Assembly: GCF_032362555.1 (NCBI RefSeq)
Contig: NC_083512.1
Location: 5,196,001-5,260,000 of the forward strand
Length of the DNA: 64,000 nucleotides
From: Amyelois transitella
Lineage: Eukaryota > Arthropoda > Insecta > Lepidoptera > Pyralidae
Reading direction: 5' to 3'
Positions 1 through 13,200 of the stretch are shown in pieces. The translations under genes and the position numbers were made by a program. A model generated the notes under the pieces. The model saw nothing but the letters and a program-made list of their open reading frames with translations, did not search any database and was not told where the DNA came from. Each line of letters opens with the position of its first letter. Within the stretch, counting starts at the first letter, position 1.

Positions 1-193
1 TAAATATGACGTCGCAAGTGATGGTTGTGAAACAAACATACACACCTCAATTTTGATAGTTATTTAACAGCTTAATAACTGCGCTACAAGACAACAATAC
101 ACTCAGACCATTAGTTTTTAATTTGAATGCGTTTAAACTATATTTAAATTAAGGCGTGATAGTCTCTTACTCTGTTACTTACACTTAATACTC

Positions 194-420
194 ATACATA
201 CATATAGACACGCCTATATCCCTTGCGGGGTAGGCAGAGTCAATGGTCTTGAAAAGACTGAAAGGCCACGTTCAGCTTTATGATGGAATTGAGATTCAAA
301 GAGACTGTTTGCTATCCCGTCGCCTATAAGAGTAATCCCAAGTTTATAAGCCTATCCCTTAGACATCTTTAGGAAATATATGGACTGGTTCTATTCTAAA
401 GTGCCGGAAACCACACGGCT
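194..420 (-). repeat. TATG-tailed dispersed repeat, copy 1
   Basis: Member of the commonest repeat family in the window (about 16 copies, here called the TATG repeat). In its own orientation it starts with GCCGTGTGGTTCCCGGC, has internal landmarks GGCGACTAAGGGATAGG, GAACGTGGCC and TACCCCGCAAGGGATATAG, and ends in (TATG)n. This copy is diverged but nearly full length, lying downstream of the last GPCR exon visible. Confidence 0.75.
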
Positions 421-562
421 TAACACTCATCGTATGTACATATAAAAATATTAGCAAGATGGATAAGGTTGAGCACGAAAGCTCAAATAATGCCCAATGG
501 CCAATTTAGTATAGCCATAACATCATTCCTATAATTATCAGATTTATTTGCATAAAACTTAC

Positions 563-2975
563 GGTGACATGATGGTCCTACGTTGGAGTATGCAAACTCT
601 GCACATACTTCCGAGGCTGTGGAGCCAGCACTGGCTTTGTACCAGCAGGTCCATGCGTCGAAGGTCGTGCCACATCCTGTTTGATCTGAAAAGAAAACAA
701 AACTATATCTGGGAACGATTCTCATGAAATCTGTAATAATCATGTTTGAAATTAAGGATTTAGGAATTGTTTTTTGAATGTAGTATAATAGGTAACATTT
801 TGTTTTATAAACAGCAATGTTTAGGTATTGCAACTTTTTCGATTGTGAATTTCTGAATGATCGTAAGAGATTTTTTGAGCATCGGGTCTGTATTGTTTTT
901 ATTTGATTTTTTATAAATATCTATCTTTATGTCACTGCAAAGTCTAATTTCTCTGCTTCTAGACTTTTAAAAAAGTAAGGTTCCATGTTGCATATGCAAA
1001 TATCTTGTAGCAGTCGTATAAATGAGTAGATCAAAATTAGGTTAAAAATATTGCTCATAAACAAGATTAAAATCATAGATAAAACATGCAGTGTACCATC
1101 TCCATTTGGGACCTTCGGGTCACCGTATCAAAACAATAAGCATATCCCGAGTTAAGTTGATAACATTTATTACTTGTAATTTACTACTCGTATCTCTAAA
1201 GCCGCATATTATAGCTTCATATTAGTAAACTTCAGGAAGGGGGTAAGATTGTATCCACTAGTACAGCCTTCTCTAAATCAAAAAGGTAAAAGAAAGTACA
1301 AAGAAAGAATTCGTGAATAAAAATAAAGAATCATTAATATTATGCCTCGACTAGCTATTACAAGGTAATCCTACGTCCTTCTCCATATCCCACATTAAAT
1401 GTAGATTTGCAACGTTTCATTTAGATGTTCAGTGGTTTTGACGTCAACCAAACACACCTTCAAATATATAATAATAGTATGGATGCAACACAGTCCTTAA
1501 ATTAATATGAACTTAGAGCTTTACAGAGGATTCTATCTCCATACTATCAGGAGCCTTACAATCAGAATCTTACTCGTAGAGCTGTCTTCGAGTTGAGTTT
1601 CCAGCATGTGTTGCAAGCAGCAGTCTTTGGCGGCGTTGAAGCATCTTTCCCATCGTCCCTGGACTGACGGGACCAACGCATTCTGGACAGCGGTCGCCAC
1701 TTCGACAAGGTTCGGGTCGAATGGAAAGCAACCACATGTGCCGTCTTCTTTTGCCTAGAATTAATCAGGAACTAGTCAGAACTAGTGTTGGATAGGACTT
1801 AATTTGAAACTAAGTAGTCTTAGAGAGATCCAGATTTGAAAGTGAAATTAAATTTACGAAATGAGCAGTATGTTCGACAAAAAATTTTGATCAACTAGAA
1901 CATTTCTCAATATGTAACTACCTTGTTGTGTCTATTTATCTTCTCATTAGATAAGAATTATCTAAATTTTTTATGTAACGGTGGAACTTATGTGATTCGA
2001 TCCCCGGTCAAGTACCTGACCACTTTCGCCATCAACCAATAGCAGCGAAGAGTGTTAATCGCGCAAGCAAAGATTCCAAGAAAGGATTACAGCTGCGGTT
2101 CCCCAGGTATAACACCTACTCTAGTAGAAGATCTACCCTTTGGTTGTTGGCGAGTCCGAATCATCTTTCGCTATAGTGGATATGGCTTCAGTATCTTTGC
2201 CGTGCTAAATAATCTTAGTCTTACAATTTCCAAGCATGGAGCGTATGAAGTGCCATAGATACAGCTGGAGCTCATATTGAGAGGGTTGGAGCCGCCGACG
2301 TAGAGGAAGTCTGGCGTGTATATGAGGCAGCCCCAGCCAGCCACCCACTGGTAGACCTGCTGCTGGTAGTTCACATTACGGTAGTTGCAGGTCGCTAGGT
2401 TATCTGGAGGTATGGCATCAGGGGGTTCCTGAGTAAAAATAAGAATGAAGTCGTAGAAATTTAAAAAATGTTGTTTGCAGGATGCATCTGACAAACATTG
2501 ATGTGTAGATGGTACATAGATAGTATTCTTTATTTATTCTTCTTCAAGCCATTTTGCAACAAAAATTAAACCATCATAGTCTTAAAGGTGATTCGAAATC
2601 ACATGGATAGGAATTAATAAGCTTGGTATGCGGGTTAGCTATGCTGATATAGCGGCGCCCGTAGTAAATAACATATACAAAGCCTTTAAAAAGCCGGCGA
2701 TAATGATCCTTATCCGTTTTAGTATAATTCCGAAAATTAGCCCTTACAAACAAACAAAGTTACGAACTCTATATCGTCATATTTCCCCACTTTTTAAATT
2801 TGTATAAAATAAATTACTCCTTTATTGTTATACGCGTTACCTCACAAATATAAACTTCTGGTCTGTCACAGTCCAATTCGCTAGCAGTCTGAATTGCTAC
2901 CCTGGGGGATCTCGGCCGCCATACTTCTAGAGCTTCTTTGATGGGGCTGAAACCGTCTGTGTTGTAGAATTCTGC
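563..2975 (-). CDS. Family B (secretin-type) GPCR, extracellular exons, partial
   Basis: Four minus-strand exons join in phase: 2975-2841 (45 codons), 2428-2225 (68 codons), 1754-1574 and 685-563. All have AG/GT borders. The last one reads CGTTFDAWTCWYKASAG followed by two more cysteines, which fits the hormone-receptor (HRM) domain of family B GPCRs: C, a D/W-C-W core, then AG and spaced Cys. This domain binds peptide hormones outside the cell; the seven membrane helices would follow off the left edge. The three upstream exons are unusual: about 170 residues rich in Cys, Trp and Tyr, including a CC pair, that I cannot match to a known domain. The start codon was not found. Candidates within the family (hector-like, DH/calcitonin-like, PDF receptors) cannot be told apart here. 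The exon chain is well supported; the family call rests on the HRM motif alone. Confidence 0.5.
2042..2180 (+). repeat. Dispersed repeat with CGCGCAAGCAAAGATT motif, copy 1
   Basis: The stretch around 2058 reads tcgcgcaagcaaagatt and then codes, in an open frame, for a short CGxPGxTPxLxE pattern. The same DNA and pattern recur at 31555-31700 in an intron of the S28 gene. It lies between GPCR exons 2428-2225 and 1754-1574 and overlaps neither. It is probably a small retroelement; family unknown. Confidence 0.4.
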
Positions 2976-3097
2976 CTGAAAACAGTTGCATAATTCCTTA
3001 GAATTTTCATATCATTTCTAAATACAGTACCTGGGTGGCCGAGCTGTGCTCGGTGGACATTAGAAATACAGGAAACATATACAAAGGAACTCTTATT

Positions 3098-3376
3098 TCT
3101 GTATTCCCTACGGGGTAGAAAGAAATATTAACATCTTGTTAGCCCATCTCCTAAAATCCCAATTTTATTAGCCTTTCCTTTATTATATATAATAAAGGCG
3201 CGCGAAAGCGAATGTTTTTGTTTGCTCTCATCTGTAAATCTGGTATACAGTTTATCGAAGATCATAACAGAAGATTTTCCCGGATAGGAGGACCTAAATA
3301 ATAATTTAACAGCTATAAGCATTAAAATTGGCTGACTACCACGCAAGGGATATAGACGTGGCTATATGTATGTATA
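3098..3376. repeat. Fragments of TATG-tailed repeat, both orientations
   Basis: 3098-3180 matches the repeat in minus orientation (tattccctacggggtag ... agcccatctcctaaaatcc). 3331-3376 matches its tail in plus orientation (cgcaagggatatagacgtgg then tatgtatgta). The material between, including an open frame on the minus strand, is not recognised. Confidence 0.55.
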
Positions 3377-3471
3377 AGCATTAGTGTAGCATACGTATGT
3401 ATAGGTACCTACTACAAATGTAAAATAAACGTGCTTTCATACATAATTTTCCTATAACGATTTTAAGGACT

Positions 3472-3561
3472 GGCTACGAACGAGCTACGACTGCTACGAG
3501 AGACATTTCTTGGTAAGGACGAAGTGCTACGATTTCTACGAACCAGCTACGATCGTAGCAT
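3472..3561. repeat. Cluster of CTACGA short repeats
   Basis: Six direct copies of CTACGA (often GCTACGA) and one inverted TCGTAG lie within about 90 bp. They are irregularly spaced, unlike a microsatellite. It may be the subterminal part of a DNA transposon, since such parts often carry clustered transposase-binding motifs, but no matching terminal repeat was found nearby. Confidence 0.6.
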
Positions 3562-6500
3562 ACTTTACACATATCATCAAATTTGTAATTTATTCAGGAA
3601 TCTTTTAAAATGTAAACGTAATACTGCGAAAAGCACACACACGCACTTGTAACACTAAGATAAAATCATAATATTTTTTAAATAATAACTTTATGATTAC
3701 CCTTTTTAACATTCTTCGTTTTTATTCAGTTCCCTGTCAATTTGGAAATCATTATTAGGCACACACGTTACACATGACTTTATACATAGCATTGATTCGC
3801 AAGACATTAGTTATCATTTGCAATGTCTGGCGATGCTGATTAAGATCTTGAAAAATTGAAGAATAAAAAATATTTGAATAAGCGAAAAAAATAAAAATTC
3901 TCCAGCTTTATGACGTTTTCATTTAATTTAATTTAATTTTGAATTAAACTAGCTAATGAAATGATCCCGCTGTATTTTTCCGAACATTATTTCTTAGCAA
4001 ATACATATGTACCTACGTCACATCAATTATCTGTTTGCCAATTCTTAGCCAATTCAGTAGGTACAATGGTTTAGGGGTTAAGGCCACGTTCTTTGATATG
4101 TCTGTCACCTCGGCCTTTTATAACACAGTTTATCTATTAATTACCTGTACACAATCATACAACAGTATCCAGCACAACAAAAAACTATGTAGTCCATACA
4201 TTTTCGGCTCTCACACAATTTTCACAAACTTGAAATTCGAACATTATGGACACCAAACATTTGGCGTATATACAAAACTGATTTAGGAGTCTAACTGGAA
4301 GTCTTATACAGTTTGAAGACAACCTTATACATTCCTTCTATGAAGTAAACAGCGATTGTCTTCTGTGTATGTTGTGTATTGCTGGCTCGAGCGAACTATT
4401 GCTCATAACAAATAATTGTTTGTAAATTATCTACGACGGCGATCTGCTGCTATCGCCGGATTAATTTGATTCTTATGCTGTGATTGGATGTTTTATTGAT
4501 AGCTGTGATTATTGTTTCATAGTCGATTTGATCATGTAGCAAGGTACTTAGCAAGTTCACTGCTGGAAACGCGTTTTCATAATAACTTTGCTTGCTGAAA
4601 TCCGCTGGCGCATTCCAGAGGCGAATTAAGTACACAAGCATGCTTGTCGATAACCTAAAATTAAATTGTACTCATTCCTTTATTTCACTTCGAGAGACGA
4701 AATCTGCAAAGATTTTGTAGGTACACCTATATCGTGTCCAAACTAAAAATCATACCTTCTTGCATTTAAAACAACCCCTAAGACTATACGAATATGGGTA
4801 CATAGACGTTTTGATTATTTATTATTGGGCAGCTGAGATTTATATGTAATGTGATTTATAAGTACTTACTCTCAGTCCTGTCAACTTAACTACATTGTAT
4901 TTTCTGTTATGAAACTAAGTAGTTCATATCCATTCATAAATAGAAAAGATTCAATCTCGGGTCAAAGATATATAGATACTTATCCTGTTATTCTTCTACT
5001 CTTGTAGGTAATTTCAATACACATATATTTCTATTTTTAGATACTTACTTTTTAAAGTAGATACCTACGTTACAATGTAACAGAAAATTTAAGATCAATA
5101 TCTGTCTACACAGAATACAAATACCTATCTGATAAAGCGATCAGAAACGCAACAAAAACTTTTTTTCCGTTTATAATAAAGGAATACTCATTGTGGAAAT
5201 AAAAGCAAATGAGGTCTAAATATAAAAATAGCGTCACAAATACTCAGTTTCTTTTGCTGCAACTTTACAGTTTGTTTACAGTTGAAGAGTTAATTGAAGA
5301 AGCCAAAAACCCGATATCATCTTAGATCTAATAATGAGAATTATTTACTTTTAATTATCTGTAATAATTAGGTAATCTGCTAGCTAGGTAGCTTTAAAGT
5401 CTTAGCTGAGAATGCATAAAACCTAAACAGCAAACACGAAAAAAAAAACTGAAATATTCATAATGATGTGATGCTTGAAAAGAGCGTAACTTTTGATCAG
5501 ATAAACTAGATGAACACGTGTCCGCATTGGCACATATCTCTTATTATTATTATTTCTGACCTTTTCCTGACTACACGAGTAAGTAAAAGATGACACTAAT
5601 TACGAACTAATCATGCATTGCGAGTCTTAGAAGGAAAACATACTAAGATTGAGAAAACACACAATAATATAAGAGTCACTAATATGTATAGGTACATAGA
5701 GTTAAATTTGTAACTTTGTTTTTTTGTTAGGGCTGAATCGATCTTGGGTGTTAAAGGCTATCCTAGTTACCATAGGCGAAGACGTGGCGAACCACATATC
5801 ATGTTAACTTTAGAAACAAGAGAACCGGCTCCAATAATCCATATCTTAATTTTTTTTAAGTTTTTCTTACTTTCCTGAAAACCGTATCAAAATCCGTTTA
5901 AAGGATGGCTCAGCAGAGCATCGCGAACAAACATCAAAAGATCAAACTGAGAAACATTTTTTAAGGCGGTTAATGATGATAATCTGATAAAAACAGAAAT
6001 AATTATGATAAATTATGATTATTACATAATCATTATACTCTATTGAGGACCCAGAGTTTAACTTAGTCTACGGTCCAGGAGTTTAAAAGTCAGATAATTA
6101 CAAAGGGGCTTCCAAAGTAATCTGTTCACCTGTTAAGAGATGGTATAATCATGGTTATATATTTAGTAGCCTTATTGTGAGGTTTTACTTACGGAAAAAT
6201 GATGACTAATATTACACCACAAAACGCAATAAGATAGGTCAGCACTCGTGGTCATCTATAAGACGTCATTTGGAATCACGGTTCTTGGAACTTATATAAA
6301 CGCATCACGCGCATTACTTAAAAAGGTCCTACAGGGTTTTATTTGTTGCCTGCCTTATTATGGCCCAATTAATAATAATAAATATATTATATAGTGAATA
6401 AATTGAGAAAGATTTGACAGGAGATATTTGTTGTTGTTGTTGTTGAGAGTTGTTGTCCACCCTTAACATTTTTAACTAGAAATTACTTAAAAATTATTTA

Positions 6501-6654
6501 TATGGCAAAACAACGTTTGCCGGGACAGCTAGTACATATATATACAATTAAGTTAGTAATTGTAAACATTGTTGTAGTTCATATCAGTGCGCATTATTTG
6601 TAAGTATAATGTGAAAAATAAATAGGAACTTGAATACATTATATATCTATATAT

Positions 6655-6855
6655 GACTGAAAGGTTAGGGTCAGCTGCATGGCTCAATGAAGAAATTGAG
6701 AATCAAATAGTTACAGGTTGCTACCTCATCGCCTACAAGAAGAATCCCAAGTTTATAAGCCTTTTCCTTAGTCACCTTTTTCGACAGCTATAGGAGTGGT
6801 GTGGAGTGTGGAGTGGAGTGGTCCTAATTGCAAGTGCTGGGTACCCCACGGATCT
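6655..6855 (-). repeat. TATG-tailed dispersed repeat, copy 3
   Basis: Diverged copy without the TATG end. It keeps gactgaaaggttaggg, the aatcccaagtttataagcc core, the ccttagtcacctttt stretch and a decayed ggtaccccacgga at the far end. Confidence 0.6.
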
Positions 6856-7276
6856 ATATACAGCACGGCAAGGCACGGCATGTATAGTATTTATAATATA
6901 GCGAGGTAACTATTGAAACTCTATTTCATTGTATTTTTATGGCAACCTAGTTTATAGCCTATCGTCGGACAATAGTATTATTAACATTTTTTAATATGAT
7001 CTACATTACTACATAATATGTTTTACGACCACTTAAAACCATCTATAAATTGAAAAATTCAAAATAAATAAAAACTCCTTTTTTTTTACAATAAACCTGT
7101 ATATTGATATATAATATTGCCCGATTGAGCATGTAGTGGTAGCGGTAACGGTTGATTTGCTCCTCCTTATAATTTTTAAACTATTAGGTACCCATAGATT
7201 TTTAAGCTTAAAATCACTCGAAATATTTTCAAATCCAAAAAACCTCATCAAAATTTTTTCGTTATTTTGGATGCTG

Positions 7277-7323
7277 AAAATTATTTAATTCAGCCTGATA
7301 TACAGGATGAATTAAATATTTTT
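7277..7323. repeat. Short perfect-like hairpin
   Basis: Arms 7277-7297 and 7303-7323 are reverse complements at about 18-19 of 21 positions, with a 5 nt loop. This is likely a degenerate small inverted-repeat element; no function can be assigned. Confidence 0.6.
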
Positions 7324-8224
7324 CTTTACTAGTCTGAAGAGCTCATCTTAAGTTTCAGTAGTCTTTGAAACCGGGTTACCATGACGTAATCCGCTGTAAT
7401 TCAGTGACAAATGACCTCTGGGCTCAGACCACATCCATTGATAACTTATCAATCTCGTATAAACCAGTATAATCACTTTTCGTTTCACTGCAGAGTTCGC
7501 CGATGTTTTTTACATAACAAACGGAGATATTAAACGCGTGCATGACTTTATTAAGTTGATATAAACAAATAATAAATTAGTCTGGAAATTAAGTGGAGCC
7601 GGGTTCTGTTTGCATCAACTGGGTGCCCCGTATTATTTTATGGTTACGTTGACTTAAATATATAACAGTAAACAATCTTGTAAGTAAACTGGAACATGAA
7701 AAAATAAATTATTATCTAACTAGTTACAAAGTACCTACTGTTTAATGAAAAGATTGGCTGACCGTAAACAAAATTTCTTCACAATACTTTTATTTAGTAT
7801 CTAGTAAGCAAGTATACGAGTTGTTGACTTGTACTCGTATGTGTGTAAGGAATACTTAGGAACAAAATTGCAAGATAAAAGCTAGTAGGTAAAAATTAAA
7901 CATTCTTACGCAAATTTCATTAGGGTATCGCAATTCTACTTGCCAACCCCAGAATACGTGATCAAAACATTCGTTCACCTAATGACGTATCATGACGATA
8001 AAGTGAGAAAAACAATCGTGGATAGTCTAGTTATCTCTAGCAGCTCATCATTAAATTTAGGGTTCTGTAAATAACACAACATAAGTTTAATTAGTTTTTA
8101 ATTTATGTTAATAATCGTTATTATTATCGTTTTCAAAGTTGTAATTGTAAATCATATTAATTAAACTAAGTTCATACATATGTTTGTTGCTGCTTCGTAA
8201 ATAGATAATATCAATATTTAATTA

Positions 8225-8281
8225 ATAAGTATGGACCTCGTAAATAAATTTGAGACGTTTATTTACGAGGTCCACACTTAT
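8225..8281. repeat. 24 bp-stem hairpin
   Basis: Arms 8225-8248 and 8258-8281 pair over 24 positions with one mismatch around a 9 nt loop. The arms contain ggacctcgtaaataaa and its complement. No gene is near. It could be a very small palindromic transposon or a small-RNA precursor; the sequence alone does not decide. Confidence 0.7.
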
Positions 8282-9092
8282 AATAATTGTAATTAATAAA
8301 TCTTTTTCAGTCTTTTCAAGAGTATGTTGTGTAAAAACAGTCTGAAAGATTACCCACACTACAGCATTTGCTTGACCCTATAATCATTTAGGTGCACTTT
8401 ACTTTTCTGTTCTTACCTGAAACATATTTTGTTTTCTCTCAGGTTATGCCTCAGAAAAAGTCTAACTGTGTAACAAAAAAATATAACCTGCGGAGATATA
8501 ATTAATAAGGTATATAGATTTAATGTGACCTCAGACTCCACTAATCTGTTCCCAATGTGTTGGTAAGCTCCTGATAGCCACTAAAGATAACGTGAACGCC
8601 AATGTAGGAGCAGCAAAATCGCATGTTTTCTTGTCATGCGAGTTTTTTTACAAAGGTTTGATATTATTTACCTTTGCGTGTACGATCGCGTTCATATCTG
8701 CAGTCATAGTTTTAAAATTCTTACGGGTTAAAATAGCGTGCACTGTGGTTCCAATAGATACACACACACATGCATATTTAAAAAGAATAAATATTCCATC
8801 AAATGAATACGGTCTTTAATACCAATGATTACTAAGAAAAACAGTTTATTATTCTATGACATATAACATAACAAAACAGAAAGAGACGGTAATCAACGAT
8901 GGCCGAACTGGGCCCGATAATTGTCGATCGAGATATCGTCGTCTCTCATTATTTGCATAAGATTTGCCTATAGAGGGGAGCCTGCGACTGCCAGACTTAT
9001 GACATTTCAATAAGGTTGAAAGTTTATCTGCACACGACCCTAACATAGGTAGTGGTTCCTTTGAAAGTTATTGGGTAGCAATTTTATTACTT

Positions 9093-9143
9093 GTGTGAGC
9101 AAGTGAGATCTAAGATATATTAGATAATCTCGCTTGCTCACAC
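9093..9143. repeat. 17 bp-stem hairpin
   Basis: Arms 9093-9109 (gtgtgagcaagtgagat) and 9127-9143 pair with one mismatch around a 17 nt AT-rich loop. It lies about 400 bp from the Tc1-like remnant but is not clearly its terminus. Confidence 0.6.
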
Positions 9144-9549
9144 TCGCTTGTTCTAGTTACTAGCGTTACTTGGATTTCGAAGTTATTCAAGGATTTTTTT
9201 TGCCTATTAAAAAAAAATTGTGTTACTGACAATTTTTAATGTTTCAAGGTGCCAGTTGAACTAAGTAACTGACTGACTAACTAACTGATATCTAAGAATT
9301 ACAAACACGGAAAGCTTTCTTCAAACACGGAAATCAGCAAGAAATATTAAACAAGAGGGAGAAAATAAAACATTCAATAATTAAAATTAGTAAATTTTAT
9401 TAAAACAGTTTACCTATAGTTTTGTTTACATATTGATGATTATATAAAGCTATTATTACACTACCTAATTGTATCATCTACTTATCTCCTGTTATTAAGG
9501 TTACAGCTTAATTATTCGTTTTCATAAAGAAAAGATATTGAAGCTGTCC

Positions 9550-10270
9550 TTAAATACTATCTAAGTAATGTAGTAGTAGTTTTAATATAAACTGGCAGAA
9601 CCTTTCACGCACTATATGGACTCGATGCACAGGGCAGTTGTCTTGCACAAATGATATTGTTGGCATATCATCAATCGGATAAATATACCGCACAGTTGGT
9701 AACATGGTTTCTTCCAGCACTTGCACATAATGAGCAGCTGTAGCGCGTCCTACTATCCACACCTGTTCCCCAGGTCCAGCAGCACTCATCCAGCCCCACA
9801 TATTTACAGATATGTGTCCAGACTCCATATTTGGCACAATATTTTTTTCTTCATATCGAGTTGCATTTCTTCGCCATAAATGAAGCCTACCGTGTAGTGA
9901 TGACATAAACGAACTTTTCGTCCGTAAATATCGCTTCTTTCCAGGCAAAATCCAAATACTGCCGAGCAAATTCTAAACGTCTTTGCTAACTTATTTCGGA
10001 TAAATACGGCTTTCTTGCTGGCTGTCTGTGGTGTAGTCCCTCACGATGCAAACTCGACGAACAGTAACCACTAATGTGTCGAACTGTTCCGCAAATGTTC
10101 TGGTCGGTATGAAGCCATTATTTTCGTACTGTTCCACCATGGATCTCCGCTGTGTGGCTGTCGCTGTGTTGATTATTAGCGGACGACGGTCGCTGTGCGG
10201 TCGACTTTTTACACTACCCTCTTCTTGATGGCGCGTTACCCAACGTTTCACCGCTTGTTGTTTATTGTGT
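9550..10270 (-). pseudogene. Tc1-like transposase remnant
   Basis: Two minus-strand frames together resemble a Tc1/mariner-superfamily transposase, the DDE recombinase that moves the element by cut and paste. The upstream frame (10251-9991) holds the helix-turn-helix/GRPR-like linker region (VKSRPHSDRRP). The downstream frame (9969-9550) holds GRLHLWRRNATRYEEKN, MWGWMSAAGPGE and the SFVQDNCPVHR block with the second catalytic Asp. The frames are offset, the start is missing and the protein stops before the DPxLNPIE region expected for the third catalytic residue, so it is dead. Inverted ends were not found. Confidence 0.8.
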
Positions 10271-13200
10271 TATTTGTGTGAATGTGTGAGTGATAGCAGC
10301 GGTGCAAGCTATAAAGATTTGCGAACTATGACTGCAATTATGAACGCGACCGTACCTACTGTTTAAATATCTAAAAACACACTGAATCCATGAAAATATA
10401 CATAACCGTGACTAATGTTGCGTCATAAATTATCTGAACATGTCGAAAAATACGAAAATTGCATTACCACGGATCATAAAGAACATGATTTGTAAGTTTA
10501 AAGTTTATCATTTTTATCACTTGGACCTTCATTTGAGATATGCATTGGTTTGGTATTTATATCGTATTATCATATCACATTACCACGTCACGTTGTGATA
10601 GGAAACGTTAGATGTTAAAAATTTATTACTTATACTTAGTTATGAGAAATCCTTATCTAGCTAGTTAATTACATATTTACTTAGGTACTTCATATGAAGC
10701 TACTTAGAATTTAACTTTAACCTGAAAATGGCGAAAACTACTTATTAAGGAATTTAAATAAAAGTTTAATAAGAAAACCTTATGAATATCGAATTATTAC
10801 ATACAGCGAAATTTGAATCATAATTTAATCTAATTAGATCAGTGTGATTAGGACTAAGATTTTCCTTATGTCGATGTAGATAAGAAAGCAAAAACATTTA
10901 CCCAGACATCTAATAGTTATTTATATTTCTATGATCAAACACAATCTTATAAAATTAATCATTGCACGAGTTCACATCTCTTCATGTTGATTAAATCATT
11001 GTCTGTACCAGCACCTCTAGCATAATGGCACGCGCGACGCCGTTTTTATCGCGCGAAAATATATCGCTGTTTCGCTTATTATTATGACGTAATAACGTAG
11101 TTAGCCCCGATTTCGTCCTTGTGACGTCGATTGTTCTCACTGGACAAGTGCTAGTGGTGCGCCAATGACCATGATCCTAGATTAGGTAAGTCAAGTTTTT
11201 ACACAAAGGGAACACATTTTCTTGGAGATCACTGGCATATCATACTATAGGATCAGTGATCCTATCCATATAAGATCATCAATGGTAACAACATCCATTT
11301 GCCAATATATGTAGGTTTCCTCAAAATGTTTCTATCACACCGTATAATTATCACATGTAAGCAACGCCATAAAATTAATTACATAGTAAGTACCTACTCG
11401 TAATATACACTTGGTACCTAAGTTTATAAATATAAGAAGTGGAGAGATTTGCATGTAAGTATATAATTTAGTAGATATATTTTGTCTTGACGGCACTTGA
11501 TAAAAGGCATTCATACACATAATCACGTATATATATACCTTGCGGGATAGACAGTGCCAATAGTTTTGAAAAGACTGAAAGGCCACGTTCAGCTGTTTAT
11601 CTTAATGATAAAATTGAGATTCAAATAGTGACAGGTTGTTAGCAAATTGCCTAAAAGAAGAATACCAAGTTTATAAGCCTATCCCTAGTCGCCTTTTACG
11701 ACATCCATGGGAACGAATGGAATGGTTCTATCCTTTTTTTTAATTGATGCCGGGAACTACACGGCACTGATAAAAGAGGTTATAGATATTCAGGAGTAGC
11801 GGAATAGGCTGTTTGAATCCGGATCTCCGAGAAAATGCTAAATTAAAATACTTAGCTTATCTACTTAAACATAATCTTGAGCGGAGGTTCCCCCGCGCGC
11901 ATCTCTTAAGTACACATAGCAGGAGAAAAACATTTCATTCGCAGTTCTTCTCCCAAACGTGTTCTACGTTAATTGTGTTATACTTAATTCTAACAGTGAT
12001 TTGTGAATGTGAAATTCTGCTAAATTAGTAAAAGTTTTGTTATTAACAAACGTTACTTCGACTCCTAGGAATAATAAAAAGGTATTTAAAAAATCGTTTA
12101 TATATCATTTTTTTTTTCAAATAGTTATTTATAAACGCGTAAAAATACTTGCTTTTACCCGCAGCTTTGACCGCGCGAATTAAGCGCCACCAACACGCAC
12201 GAGCTTAGCGGCACCTAGGTACAGTACAGGTACAGGTTTTTCGCAAATTCCACGGAAACCATAATTTATAGCGGGACGAAATATACCTTTTCTAATTCAT
12301 TCTCCGGCCTCTCAACTCACCTACGCAAAATTTGAAGGGAGTTGGTTCAGTACATACTTAACGCTTGAAGAAAATCCAAACAAAAACTCAAACTTACCCT
12401 AATTTCGCATTCATAAACTAACTAACACTAATTTAAAAACATGACAAAATTGTACAGTCTACAATTAAACAAATCAATCCAAATTCACTGCACATCCGCC
12501 TTAATTAAACATGTTATTGTTCCAATAGGTAACTTAATATGCGGTTGACTGAATACATAATTACATAATTTAATTTCAATGAAGAATCCATATTATCTAT
12601 TATAAACCTATATATAAAGGTATATAAGTATTGTTTGTAGCGAGAGAAATAGGACAGGCTTAGAGCTGAACTCTTAAACTTTCGCATTGCATTATACTTA
12701 CTTACTTACTATTTATAAATAATAAGTAACGAATATCAATCAATTAAGAAGTTAAAAAAGAAAATCAATGATAAAGTCCGAGACAAAACAAAGGTCGTTA
12801 CGTGCGCGTTTAATATTATGCATTATTTATAAATAGACAAAGGGTATTTAATTAATAAATCCAGTCAAAACAAAGATTTTCTAAAAGCCAACCATATAGC
12901 AATGCCCCAGGGCAGGGCTTAGCTCCCAGGGGTTTTTCGAGATAAAAAGTATATAGGTAATATTCTTTCCATGTACTTACAAAATTACATCAAATACCGT
13001 CCAATACCTAGATTTTGGGTCAACAGTAATTTCGCATTTATTCTAAAATTAGAAAGTTGTAAGATAGAAGTACATAAGTACCTAGTAACTTATAAAAAAA
13101 CATTTTAAAATAATGTAAACCCAAAATTAAACAATTAGGTAATTGAATCGTATTCGTTGATACTAGATACGTGCCCAGTACCCACTTACTACCTATATAA

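Larger units (their letters stand above)
3562..8224. other. Gene-poor spacer
   Basis: No convincing coding exon was seen. An open frame of 63 codons on the minus strand (4641-4450, preceded by an AG) looks protein-like in composition but matches nothing I know. Recognisable pieces are a degraded Lepidoptera-type repeat at about 5720-5945, a (TTG)n microsatellite at 6428-6446, a repeat end of the form gccgggacagctagta at 6517-6535, and the hairpin at 7277-7323. The rest is AT-rich sequence without features I can name. Confidence 0.5.

Noticed and set aside
6428-6446. (TTG)n as a regulatory tract
   Set aside because: A plain short microsatellite with no gene nearby.
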